Below, piece after piece: positions 1 through 10,811 of a DNA stretch of 64,000 nucleotides. Origin of the DNA: Euryodendron excelsum (taxonomy: Eukaryota > Streptophyta > Magnoliopsida > Ericales > Pentaphylacaceae); assembly GCA_033060915.1 (NCBI GenBank), contig CM065396.1, positions 4,182,001 through 4,246,000 of the forward strand, written 5' to 3'. The position numbers and the translations under genes were made by a program. The first letter of the stretch is position 1. The number at the start of each line of letters is the position of its first letter. Below the pieces are notes generated by a model. The model was not told the DNA's origin, did not search any database, and saw only the letters and a program-made list of their open reading frames with translations.

Positions 1-102
1 GTTACATTGCTTAATTAGCTTTTAATTACATTGTTTGTGATTATATTTGAAAAACCCAATTCATTCCCTCTCCCTATCTTGGGTTGCGTTCTTAGGCCAA
101 CA
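1..102 (+). repeat. Copia-1 5' LTR, 3' end only
   Basis: The window opens inside an LTR. The sequence just before position 102 (AAAACCCAAT, a pyrimidine stretch, then GGCCAACA) matches the 3' end of the Copia-2 LTRs at 34545 and 43379. The LTR ends in CA at 101-102 and a decayed primer-binding site follows. Most of this LTR lies to the left of the window. Confidence 0.8.
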
Positions 103-103
103 A

Positions 104-118
104 TTGATATTAGATCTA
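104..118 (+). other. Copia-1 primer-binding site, decayed
   Basis: The sequence right after the LTR end reads TTGATATTAGATCT, a mutated form of the TGGTATCAGAGC site that is intact in Copia-2 at 34548. That site is complementary to initiator tRNA-Met, the usual primer of Ty1/copia elements. Confidence 0.65.
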
Positions 119-158
119 GTGCTCTACTTTAGAGGCTTAACATCCTTAGAGTTGATCC

Positions 159-1556
159 ATGATAACCATGTTTGGAAGCTCTCTTGGTGACGGTCAATTG
201 TTGGAATAATAAGATGATAATTTATATTCAATCAGTTGATTATAAACTTCAGAGGATCATTGTTAATGGCCGTAAGCATCCCACCAAGACCATAGAGAAG
301 GTAATTGTGACCAAACCAAAAAGTGAGTGGAATAAGGATGACTTGAAGCTTATGCAATCTAAAACTAAAACTATGAACATTTTATATTGTGCCTTAGACG
401 CAAATAAATTTAATAGAATTTCTACTTATGAATCTGCCAAAGAGATTTGGGATAGACTTGAAGTGACTCATAAAGGGACTAATCAGGTCAAAGAGTCCAA
501 GATTAACATCCTTATGCATAATTATGAAATGTTTAGAATGTTATCTGGAGAATCCATTACTAAATTGATTACACGATTCACTGATATTGTTAATGAATTA
601 AAATCTCTTGGAAAAGTGTATACTAACAGTGAGCAGGTGAGAAAGGTTCTTAGAACTTTGCCAAAAGCCTGGGAAGCTAAGGTGACTGCTATATAAGAAG
701 CAAAGAATCTCAACACTTTGCCACTTGAAGAGTTGCCTGAATCCCTTATGATCTATGAGCTGACCCAACAACAAAATATGCAAGAAGAAGCTGAGAAAAA
801 GAAGAGGATAATTTCTATTAAATTCTTAATCTCAAAAAATGATCAAGATAGTAATGAGGAGAAGGAAGAAGAACTTGCTAAGCTTATAAAAAATTTAAGC
901 GGTTCATGAAAAGGAAGTGGAAAAGAGGAAAGAAATTAGATGCCAAAGAAGACTCCAACTATGATGAAGAAGCTGAACATCAAGAGATTGCAAACTTATG
1001 TCTCGAGGCATAAGGGGAAGAAATTGAGGTATCACCTCTCAAATCATCTAGTTTTTCATTTGATGAGTTACAAGACATCTTTGATGATTTGCTTTATGAA
1101 TTTAAGAAAATTAGAATTAAAACAATACTTTTAAAAAAGATGGTTTCTACTCTCACAAAGGAAAGTGAAGATTTATAAAATGAAAATGAAATTTTGAGAA
1201 AGGAAAATTCTATTTTGAAAGAAAAAGTCAATGATTTGGAAAAATCTCTTTCGAAATGTGTTGATGGAAAAGAAAATTTTGATGCAATGCTTTGCAAACA
1301 AAAATACTCTCTTGATAAAGCTAGCCTTAGATACAATTTTTTTAAGAAGAGAAAGTTTTTAAAAACAAAGTTTGTATCTCCTAGTAGAAAAACTTAAATT
1401 ATTTGCTTTTATTGCCATAAGATGGGTTATCTTGCAAATCAATGTTTTGCTATGCAAAAATCACATGCTCCTAAAAATGCATGGGTTCCAAGAGGACCAT
1501 TGAAGACTAACTCCTATGGACCCAAGATGATTTGGGTACCAAAGGTCAAATGTTGA
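159..1556 (+). pseudogene. Copia-1 gag polyprotein, broken
   Basis: This is a Ty1/copia gag-like capsid coding region, alignable throughout with the Copia-2 gag (34601-36160), whose ATG lies at the matching place. The best-preserved stretch is 172-696, a UBN2/copia-gag type domain with KEIWDRLEVTHKGTNQVKES and LRTLPKAWEAKV motifs. The middle has stops and frameshifts (697, 909, 1178). A coiled-coil stretch follows at about 1190-1396. The C-terminal zinc knuckle near 1400-1450 starts CFYCHKMG but has Tyr in place of the zinc-binding His. It is not a functional gene. It was probably expressed from the LTR, most of which is outside the window. Confidence 0.85.
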
Positions 1557-1900
1557 GTTGTTTCTTTTTGTAGGTATGTCTTAAAGCAAAATCAAAGAAG
1601 GATCATTAGCACTTGGATAATGGCTACTTAAGGCACTTGATTGGCAATGGGACTTAATTCACCTCTTCATACCAAATGATGGAGGTATGATGACTTTTAG
1701 TAGCCATGTTTGGAAAAATTTATGGGAATCATAAATAATCTTACATTATGGCCATTAAAAATATTGAGCATGTGTAATTCTTTCACTTGATTGATTTTGA
1801 TAATATGCATATATATGTTTTATATGTTTAATTATTTGTATAATTGTTCTATATATATACTTGATTGCTTGTTAATGCATTGCATATTATTCATAAGTCA
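1557..1900 (+). other. Copia-1 pol deletion scar
   Basis: Where Copia-2 has about 3.1 kb of pol, this element has about 350 bases. The first half still resembles the start of pol: the segment near 1610-1700 matches the Copia-2 protease region at 36200-36260. The second half, with the TGCATTGCATATTAT area, resembles the Copia-2 stretch just after pol (about 39330-39370). Integrase, reverse transcriptase and RNase H are absent, so this copy could only have moved with enzymes from a relative. Confidence 0.7.
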
Positions 1901-1920
1901 TTTTTGCATCTCATAAGAAA

Positions 1921-2126
1921 AAGAGTCGACCCCTAATTTCAAGGACTCGACCCCTATATTCTGGAAATAGCTTTTGATGACTTCTGTTGAATAAAGTCAA
2001 TGCCTCTTGCTTAAAAAGTCGACCCATTTTAACAGAAAGCTCAAACATTACTTTACGTAAAAAATGAGTCAACCCTTTGAAGACAGGAGTCGATCCATTT
2101 TCAAGATAGCTCAGCACCTATAAATA
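1921..2126 (+). promoter_or_regulatory. Palindrome cluster plus TATA box before Copia-1 env-like ORF
   Basis: Five copies of a GAGTCGACCC-like motif, some decayed, lie near 1924, 1946, 2017, 2066 and 2087. A TATA-like CCTATAAATA follows at 2117-2126, about 50 bases before the first ATG of the env-like ORF (2177). The element's own 3' LTR carries the same GAGTCGAC variant at 4225-4272. Copia-2 has the equivalent layout at 39444-39627. Promoter function is inferred. Confidence 0.5.
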
Positions 2127-2176
2127 CTCCCTATTTTCGCCTAAATCAAACAAACTCTTTCTTTTTTGATAAATCA

Positions 2177-2846
2177 TTGCCTCAATTGCCAAATCTTTTA
2201 AAAATATCTCTTCCAATCTCTGTCTCCCAGATTCAAAGCACTAGATCCTCTTATAACCGCTTGCAACCTCCACCTCCACTTCCAATGGCAAGAACATTTG
2301 TTAGAGGTGAATCCTCTATGATTCTAAGAAAACTTTTTCCCATGGACATTGTGTTAACCAACAGTTTTGTGAAAATGGAAGTGCTGATGAATATGATGAA
2401 AAGAAATCAAGTGGAGATGTTTACAAAGATTGACAAGAAGATAGAAAATGGAGTAATGGGACTCCATGCCACTAAAAAGAAGATAATGGAATTGGTCTTT
2501 GAAGAAGACAAGAAAATGAAGAAAGAACTGCTTAGCTCCATTGCTCTCTTTACTAAGCATTTGGACAAATATGTTGAGAAATTGGTTGGAAAAGAGTACA
2601 AGCCAAGAGAATGAAGATGATGAAGAGGACAGAGAATAACAAAATGAAGACAAAGAAGAGTAAAGACAGAATTTTGGTGAAAAGGAAGAGCAAATTGAAG
2701 GAGCAAACTCCACATCTGTAACTGAATCTGACATCCCTCCTTCCACACACAGATATAGACTGAGGCATAGAGGAGGAATCAAGTTTTTCAACACCAAAGA
2801 CGCCCTTCTTAACCTATCTCAAACTCCATCTCCCAAAGCCAAATAA
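2177..2846 (+). pseudogene. Copia-1 env-like (third ORF) remnant
   Basis: This is the downstream third ORF that many Sireviruses carry after pol. An open stretch of 145 codons (2177-2614) has a Pro/Ser-rich start and a Lys/Glu-rich helical part. It is followed, after stops and a frame change, by a C-terminus that aligns with the end of the Copia-2 protein (an ATESD-PPS-like motif, then RYRLRHRGG and a FFNTKDA-like motif, ending at 2846). The globular domain seen in Copia-2 (about 40012-40680) is largely missing. The role of this protein in plants is not established; no transmembrane segment or signal peptide is evident. Confidence 0.65.
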
Positions 2847-3595
2847 GCACTCTTGCATTTGCATTCTCATTTGCATTTGCATATTGGAACAATATTTTTT
2901 TAATATAAAATGGTGTGTCATCCTCAAGACAATTATGTTGTAATATTTTGTGGATGATTCTCTTTAATTTTTGGACAACTATTGATGCCTATATGTATAT
3001 ATATACATGTTGTTTGGCTTATTGATTTGTTAATTGGCAACTACTAGTTTGATTGTTGTGTTGATTATAACATTAATCTTGTTTTAAGATTTTCTTTTTT
3101 TTTTTTTGCTATTATACATGTATTCTTTTTTCATATATTTATCTCATGATTTTAATGAATTAAATGTTTTTTAATACCTTTTTATATCTCTTTGTGATGG
3201 AATGAAAAAATGGGAGAGAAGTATTGAAGAATGTAATTTATATTGATGTGTTCATATAAGGGAATATGTATTTGACTACATGAGAAAGGGGTAACAATTT
3301 CATAATTACTGATTGGACATCATTTATTTAGAATTGATTATTATTGCACTTAAATCTTTTTTATTTACAATTATAACTCTTTTTGATGAGTTGACAAAAA
3401 GGGAGAGAGAAATTAGCAATTTGGTGTATGGTCTATGAATGATTATTGCATAATCTTGAAACAATGAAAAGTGCTTCATTGCAAAAGAAAATGGGAGCAA
3501 TATCTGGAATGAGCTCTAAAATTCTAATATTGAACTTGCTAAGATCATTAGATTTTGAGTTCATTCTTCATATCATGTAAAGTTTTGTTATCAGC
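2847..3595 (+). other. Copia-1 3' untranslated region
   Basis: AT-rich, no ORF. It holds two internal purine tracts like the true polypurine tract (GGGAGAGAAG near 3211 and AAAAAGGGAGAGAGAAA near 3396), each preceded by a TGATGGAATG- or TGATGAGTTG-type sequence. Confidence 0.6.
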
Positions 3596-3609
3596 AAAAA
3601 GGGAGAGAT
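3596..3609 (+). other. Copia-1 polypurine tract
   Basis: AAAAAGGGAGAGAT directly abuts the LTR start TGTTGACTCC at 3610. It corresponds to AAAAAGGGGGAGAT at 42004-42017 in Copia-2. It is the expected plus-strand priming site. Confidence 0.8.
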
Positions 3610-4285
3610 TGTTGACTCCATACCTTGATTTTGATGATAACAAAACATTGTATTAGTAATCTAATGATTCTACTTAGTGTGCAAATCATATTATGCATTA
3701 ATCTCTCTTAGGATCATGACTTCAAGCTTCATATATTAAAGACATTGAAGATCATGTGTATTGAGAAGCTTATCAAGCATTGTTGAAGGTTGTTGAGCAT
3801 AATAGTAAATTAATGAAGAACTTCTCAGCATGACCATGTTCATAATCTCATCTTGAAGTGATTGAAGTAGGTCAAAGATGTTGAAGGTCTTTTAAAGATC
3901 TATAACAAGACATGGAAGCTCAATTTGAACATTTTGAAGATATCTTGGAAGAATGAAAGATCAGTTGAAGGAGAAATTACAAGACTTGGAAGCTCTCTTA
4001 AAGATTTTAATGAAATCTTAAAAGAATGGAAGAAGCTTTGTTGATTCAAGAAGCAAAATAGTTTGACTTCGTTTCGAAGATATTGAAGGTGTTCTTGTAC
4101 ATTAACATGCATTAAAGAAGTCATTTCAAGCCTTAGAGGTCTTATTTGGACAATCCTTGAAGAGCTTGAAGACTTTGAAGAAGGTTGAAGAAGTCCTGCA
4201 AAATGAAGCCTGTGGAATTGGCAAGAGTCGACACATTCACTATAGGAGTCGACACATTCCCTATAGGAGTCGACGTATAAAGACA
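3610..4285 (+). repeat. Copia-1 3' LTR, truncated
   Basis: It begins TGTTGACTCCATACCTTGAT, matching the starts of both Copia-2 LTRs. About 675 bases are present, up to three GAGTCGAC motifs (about 4225, 4248 and 4268), after which homology stops. The rest of the LTR, including the expected TATA region and the CA end, is gone and is replaced by minus-strand Tat gag sequence. The junction is a deletion or rearrangement, not a clean insertion. Confidence 0.75.
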
Positions 4286-5380
4286 GTGCCTTGAACCTGA
4301 GCCAATGGATCAACTTTGCCTTCCATGACCAAGTTGATGGTGTAGTCTGGCTGTGGATTGGTGACGACAGTAGGGATCAGGTTCACTTCTTAGGATTTGA
4401 TAATTCTGGCATCTATTAGATCCTGCATTTTTTGTTTTAGAGAGAGGCAACTTTCTGTTCATGGCCCTGTTCGCCCAAGTGGTATTTGCATTTGAGTGTT
4501 GGATCAAAGGAATGTGGCAGGGGATTGGGCAATGGTTGAGCTGGTATTGGGTGTAGGTATCCTACTTTTAGAAGATAGCGGTTATTCGGGTACATTCTAA
4601 TTGGGTAAAAAGTTGACTCCATCCTTTTGCTTTTTTAGATCTGGCATTTGGCTGAGCTCAGACTAGCTCAAAAGCAGGTGCCACAAGCATTATAGGAATA
4701 GGTGGTCACAGGGGCAGTGAATCAGGCTCCTTTGCAACGGTTTTTGTAGGGTCCATGGCTTGGGGTCTCTGAGACTCTAGATTTTGTGCTTTAGTATATA
4801 GCAGGTTTTGATATCGCAATTTTCAAAATGAATCTCAGATTGCAAATTCAGGACATACAACTCGGGGATTGCATTGAGAACGAGTTTAGGAGGTATTGGA
4901 ACCAAGCGCCCAGATTCACAAAATTAGTGGTAAGCTGCATCTTGAGAGCATTCTAGTAGTATGAAGTCTTGATCTTCTTCTTTTGCCTCTCCTTGGGAAG
5001 TGATATGCCCATCTTCAACTTGTGTCTAACTTGAATCAGAATCTTAAGCAGGGACGTCGACAGGAATCTGAGGATCAAGTGATGTCGTAACATGGAGTTG
5101 AGGTGGTGGCTGGGTGATGGCGTCCTAAAGAAAGGTTGAATCCCATCGTTCCTCAATGTATGCTATGCCTGTGTGGGCTAAGAGTAGAGCGATCATTGCT
5201 TCCAGTTTTGTTATCTTCTTTTTTAGTCTCAGTAACTCCTCTAACATTGGGCTTACCCTTGCCTGAGTGGCCGATTTGGTGGTGTTTTGAGTGGCTCTAT
5301 GAGTTCCAGTTGTGCTATTTTATCCTGAAAGAGAAAAACCTCCCTTTTCGGACCTTATTTCTAATCTTTGGGAGGTAAAT
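4286..5380 (-). pseudogene. Tat/Ogre-like Ty3-gypsy gag, C-terminal fragment
   Basis: Read on the minus strand, 4622-4310 encodes a decayed gag C-terminus in two frames. It has a short repeat of PIPAQPLPNPLP type, a FDPTLKCKYH motif with a GEQGH continuation (the CxYHxGxxGH core typical of Tat-lineage gag), then KQKMQDLIDARII. Further upstream on this strand (about 5350-5130) a Leu/Lys-rich helical stretch precedes it, with numerous stops between. It belongs to the element whose 5' LTR lies to the right (from 7067). The 3' part of gag and all of pol are missing at the left junction. Confidence 0.65.
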
Positions 5381-7046
5381 GAGGAGATAGAAAAAGTATA
5401 AAACAAGAAACAAGGGGGAATTTAGTATTTTTGGTTTGGAAAATTTTATGAAATGCATGTCTTAGGGATGCCCCTACTTTTTGAGGGGTTTTAAGCGTAA
5501 TGGTTTGTTTATTTGTTGGAGATAGGAACTTGCCCCTGTATGCAATATCGTACCTGTATCCTGTAGCATTCATTCATACATCCATTCATTCTAAGGAAGT
5601 AAAAATGAAAACTTTATTGTATTGAATTGCTTTTGTACATGGAATTGAAATACATTGTTAAGGGAAAGGGAATATTTTCCATAGGATCTTTTGCCTATCT
5701 TTCTATACATTGGCTTCCCAAACTACTCTTGATTCTTCAGGTTTGCCTTTTTTCGCTTCGGATGAAGGTCAATGCGAGACCTTGCTTCTTGGTTTTCCTT
5801 TCTCTTCTTGGCAACCCTGTCTCCATGAACGGAGAGGGATTAGGGCCCCTTTTTATAAGATGTCATTTGTATGCATGCTATAAGTATTTAGGGTTGTAAG
5901 CCCTTAGGAGTTTGGGTAGGCCTTGATTTTGACAACTTTGGACTTGAACCATCCTCTTTGGGTAGATTTTGTGCATGAGAATGCAGTAACTTTGAACTTT
6001 TTGGAGTTTGTGTCATAAGATAGATAACGATGCATGGACAACATAACAACAATAAATGAGTAGTTGATTTTGTGCATGAGAATAGAGTGACTTTGAAATT
6101 TTTGGAGTTCGTGTCATAAGATGGATAATGATGCATGGACAACATAACGACAGTAAATGAGTAGTTGAATAGACACAAGTAAGGAAATGTAAGACAGTCG
6201 TTCTTTCCTCCTTGGTTTTTGAAATTGACGTGTATATCTTAATTCCGTCAAAGAAGGCTATGTAAGGGGTGCTATATACAGCATGAGGTTGGGGGTCAAC
6301 TAATGCTTCCTAAAAAGTCTAATTCCCGAATCTTCAAACCTCCGACGTCCACCCCCAAAAGGGTGAAACCCATATTTGGTTAGTGATTCGAGCAGGGGAA
6401 CTATCAATGGGTTGTCAGGTAAAAAGCAAACCTGCATCCGCTAACAATAACTCTATTGTTCCCCATTCTAACTAGAAGGTAGTAATGGGTAATAATGCAA
6501 ATATGAATGTAAATGCTTTGTGATTCGGGCCATGTGTGTATGGAATTTTTGCAATTGGAGGAAAGAGCCCACCAACACATTTCATCCATCATGTACCATT
6601 CATGCATTTATGGTAGTTAAAGCATTCACATAGCATAAAGTAAGTGTGAACAATGGTTCACCTACAAAAGAAATACCAAAAGTTAATACTTTTCAACAAA
6701 CTCAAAGCAAGATAAATGGATGATCAATGTAAGAGCATGAATATAGATATCAATGCAAGAGCATGAATGTAGAAGTCAATACAAAGCACGAATGTAGAAG
6801 TTAATACAAGGGCATGAACAAGAAAATCAATGCAAGAGCATGAATAATAGATAATGAATGCAAGTGATGACACTTGTTGAAAACTTTTGAAAAGTAATGT
6901 TTGGTTTGGAACACTTATGATTTTGAAAACTTTTGAAAGTTTAGTTTGAAAATTTTTGAAAAGTTGATAAAACTGGACAAAGTAACTGGAGATTCTGGGT
7001 GAGTGAAGGGTGAAGAGACATGACAATGGCCTAACACTCTAAGTAG
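5381..7046 (-). other. Tat-like element leader, non-coding
   Basis: The region between the gag fragment and the primer-binding site has no ORF above about 100 codons and nothing recognised as a protein domain. It contains a 101-bp tandem duplication (5964-6165) and a short near-repeat (GAAT-GTAGA-GTCAATACAA type) at about 6735-6850. Long untranslated leaders are usual in this lineage. Confidence 0.55.
5964..6165. repeat. 101-bp tandem duplication
   Basis: Two adjacent copies start at 5964 and 6065, each beginning GATTTTGTGCATGAGAAT and ending AATGAGTAGTT. About ten substitutions separate them and no indel was seen. It sits in the leader of the Tat-like element. Confidence 0.85.
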
Positions 7047-7064
7047 TCCCTAGTGGAGTCGCTA
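7047..7064 (-). other. Tat-like element primer-binding site
   Basis: On the minus strand, two bases after the LTR end (GGGTGCAACA), the sequence reads TAGCGACTCCACTAGGGA. This is a two-mutation form of the TGGCGACTCCxCTGGGGA site common in Tat/Ogre-type plant elements. It fixes the orientation of the LTR and links it to the gag fragment at 4286-5380. Confidence 0.7.
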
Positions 7065-7066
7065 GC

Positions 7067-10000
7067 TGTTGCACCCTGGTTTTTACTTCGAGCCTATTTT
7101 GGCTCGAGAAAAACTCGATGCTCTCTCTACTAAAATCTACTCTCCTAAAAGGACAAGTGCGACAGGGGTTTAATCTTGAAATCTTGATTTGATTAAGGAA
7201 TTTTTCAAAAAGTTTGGAGTCTCCACCTAACACAGTTAAAGATGTGCTAGGTCACTTAAAAGCTAAGTATAATCCAAAGACTAAACTTAGGTTTTTAGAT
7301 AATGTTTTGAAAATGCCTTCTTAAGAAGGTTTTTTTGGAAAAGATCTTTTTTAAATGTAACTCCGAATTTGGTCTTTGAAAGAGAAATTTATGGTTTGGG
7401 GGTTGGTTTCATGTAGAAATAATACCCTAAGATTATCACCCTACTGCGCCCTTTCGGTATCTACATGTCTACTCACCTTTAGTTCACTCACTTGAATCTC
7501 TAGTTACTAATATCCATTTATATCCACTTATTGAATTTTTTTTTAAAAAAAAAGGGGTTGGTCATTACTTTTTAGATGAATGATGCATGATGCACATTTT
7601 GGAAGGACTTTTGAAAGATTTGGAAGGAGTTTTGAAACTTGATTTTAAAAGACACTTTTGAAAAAATAGGAATTTATGAAGTTTGAGTTGAGATAGAAAA
7701 ATTTTATTGGAGAAGAGTCTTGAAAATGGAATTTGATTTGAGATAAGGGTTATGACCGCACCTATGAAGGTTGCCAATGTATCTTATTTGTCGATAATCA
7801 GGTCTTTCGAAGTTTGTGCAAGAGCACGATTGAAAATTTCACTCAAGAGAGCCTTGGATGGTTTTTGAAACTTGAACTAAAGAGAGCTTTGACTTGAACT
7901 TGGACTTAAAGAGTTTTTGAAAAGTTCTTGAAATAGAACTTGAAATTTTTTGAAGTATTTTTGAAAGCAACTTAAGAGAGTTTTAGAATGTTTTTGGAAT
8001 CAACTCAAGGAAGTTTTGGAATATTTTTTAAAACAACTCAAAGGAGTTATGGAAAGTTTTTGAAATAACTCAAGGGAGTTTGGGAAAGTTTCAAAGTTTG
8101 ATTAAAAGATTTTGAAAATGGGGTTTAGGCTTTTAGAGAAGGGTGAAAGCCCTTGTGAACTTATCTTTGAAAAGTTTTTGTATATCTTACAAAAGATATG
8201 TTGAATATCTCATCACTTTTAAAAGATTAGCTGTTGAAAAATCTAAATTCCTTTAAGGCTATGATTTTTTGAAGCATCTTTAGAAAATGGACTAGAAACT
8301 TCCCTTAGGGTTTTGAAAACTTTTAAGGTTAGGAAACCCTAGTTGGATATCTTACTTTTACTTGAACGATCCTAAACATGGAGGGACTAAGGTTGCTTTA
8401 AGAGTGTAATTTTTAGAAAGTCATTTTTTTAAATAGGTTTTGAAAACACTTAAGGTTTTGGAACCCTAATATGAACTTTGAAGGTCTCATTTGATATATC
8501 ACTTTTCCTTGAAAACCCTAACCATGAGAGGGTTAGGATCACCATAGGGTTTTGAATTTTTTAAAATGATTTGAAAAACAGAATTTGAAAATGTTAAGAG
8601 TCTAGCCATTTTTGCTTTGAACAAGTTTAAGAGAGCTGTTGAAAATATTTTTGAAAGGAGTATGGAAACATTTGAGAAGACTTAAGAGTCATGATTTTTG
8701 AAAACTCAAGAGAGAGGTGGGTTTTGGAAAATAAAAACTTTGGAAGATCATTTTAGATTGAAGAATGGTTTGAAATGAGATTGGAATTCGAGCCTTCAAG
8801 CAAACTAACCTTGGTTGGGGTTACAAGGGTTAGGATGACCTAGGGTTAGCTAATTAGGGTTAGGTTGACCTAGGGTTAGGATAGATTAGCTAACTTGGGT
8901 TAGGTTAACCTAGGGTTAGGTTGACCTAGGGTTAACTAACTTGAGTTTGGAGGTGTACTAGGGTTGGCCAACTAGGGTTAGGTTGACCTAGGGTTTTGAA
9001 CGGTGATTTTGAATTAGGGTTTGGACCTAGTGGTTTTGGAATGATGGTTTTGAACTAGGGTTCGGTCCTAGTGGTTTTGGAAGGCTTGAAAAAATAATTT
9101 TATGCATGAAACTTGAAAATGTGTTTTGAAAACCATGATTTCATGTAAAAATCTTATCATTTTAAGTGAGAAACTTTATTATTTTATGTGAAAATTTTGA
9201 CAAAGTGTTTAGAAAAGTATCATTTTATGTAAAACCTTTTCAAAAAAACAACTCAAGAGAGTTGTGAGTTTTTGAAAACCATTTTATCAAAACCACTTAA
9301 GTGAGTGTAGGGTTCATATAGTTAGTATTTGGAAACCACTCAAGAGAGGGTTGCCTTGAAACTATTTCTACCACTAACTCAAAGACTACTTTAATTGAAA
9401 ACTAAATAGAATGAACTTTTGAAAACCATTTTTTGGAAATGGGTGTTTTAGAAAACCACTTTTAGGGCATTGAAAACTACTCTAGTGAGGAAGAATTCCT
9501 ATGGTTGTTTTTATGGAAACCATTCAAGAGAGGGCTCCCTTGGAACCATTCCAACCTCAAAACTCACGAGAGCAAAAACATCGAAAACTTCTCCAAGGGA
9601 GGGTTGCTTTGAAAACTTTGAAAATCATGAAAACCTATTTTAGAGAGGGTGATTTTTGAAAACCGTTTTATGCAAACTTAAGAGAGCAAAACTTGAAAAA
9701 CAAACCATTCAGAAGATGGTTTTGAAAATGTGCAAAAGTTAAAAGAGCCACATGAATGCAAGGTAGAGATATAGGGGTTTTTTGGAAAACTTCCTAAAGC
9801 TTGGAAAAATAGGGTTCTTGGTTCTAAACCTCAAGAAACTCAAATTTGAAGACCTTTAGAGGCACCTTTTGGAAATCATTTCAGCATGAGCTTTTGTGAA
9901 CTCTTGAAAATGGAACCAATAGAGGTTTGAAAAAGGTTTTGAACATGAAAACAAGACCATCATAAGCAATATATGAACCTAGTAGCAACTATAATGTAAG

Positions 10001-10806
10001 GAATCAAACAAGGTTAATGGCCACAACACATTGCAAGGGGCTCTAAGGGCCATACTATGCTCAACTAGGCTTGTGAGAGGTCTCCAATCGGTGGTTCTCA
10101 TAAGCTTTCATCTAAGTATGGCCTAAGAGCCCACTTGTTTCAAGCACATAAGAAAAGCAGTAGAAGATGGGATTTAAAATGGAAGAATAGCTCAAGTGAG
10201 CTAAGAAGGAAGAAGAGAGGAGTGGGAATAGCATAAGCTTAAATAGGAGTTTACCTTTGGCCTTTAGACTTCTTCAATCCACCATGATTGAAGGGGCTTG
10301 AGCCTGGAAAGGCTTGAAGAAGCTTGAAGAGGCTTGAACCTTCTAGAGACTTGAATTTTTTAGAATTTCAAAAGTTGTGGAGATATTTTAGCCGAGTTTT
10401 CTCACTATTTTCGTCCCTAAATTGAGCTAGGGGTGGCTTGAGATTTATCAGCTAAATTTTTTTTTTTTTGGGTGGGGCGGGGGGGGTGTATTTGCTATAT
10501 ATGTTTGGCCAAAATATAGCTAAGCACATGTAGTACATGTGCCACGATGCTTCCACTCACAAGATGCCATGTAGCATCCTTGTACCACCCTATCTTGGGC
10601 AGCAAGACAGGTTTTGGATGATCTGATCAAAATTTGTGCGCATATAGCACACGCTCCGCTGTCGAGAACTTTTATACCGACTTTGCCTAAATACTTGTGC
10701 CACCCAGGAAAGATATAAGGAAATTGAATGTGCTCACAATGTTCCCTTACAATTTCTCTTGAACTTATTGTCGTCGGGGAGTCTTGGATGTTTCCGAATG
10801 ATAAAA
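7067..10806 (-). repeat. Tat-like 5' LTR, left part (3' half of LTR)
   Basis: The boundary at 7067 reads TGTTGCACCCTGG on the plus strand, equivalent to the TTTCGCGCC boundary of the related solo LTR at 22184. Both are followed by the same block (a GAGTC-CACCTAAC motif, then TAAGCATAATCC or close). Most of this stretch is repetitive GAAAA/TTTTGA-rich sequence with a CTCAAGAGAG motif and no coding capacity. It stops at 10806, where Athila-NA was inserted, and resumes at 45601. Total LTR length is about 5.1 kb, in the upper range known for this lineage. Confidence 0.75.
8800..8996. repeat. Degenerate TAGGGTTAGGTTGACC repeat array
   Basis: At least six imperfect units of a CTAGGGTTAGGTTGACCT-type motif occur within the Tat LTR, often with a GCTAACT spacer. 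Several contain the palindromes AGGTTAACCT or AGGTTGACCT. It looks telomere-like at first sight but is not a TTTAGGG array. Confidence 0.7.
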
Positions 10807-10811
10807 ATATC

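Noticed and set aside
8800..8996. Interstitial telomere repeats
   Set aside because: The words contain TAGGGTT but are spaced by GGTTGACC and GCTAAC, with no run of TTTAGGG. They lie inside an LTR.
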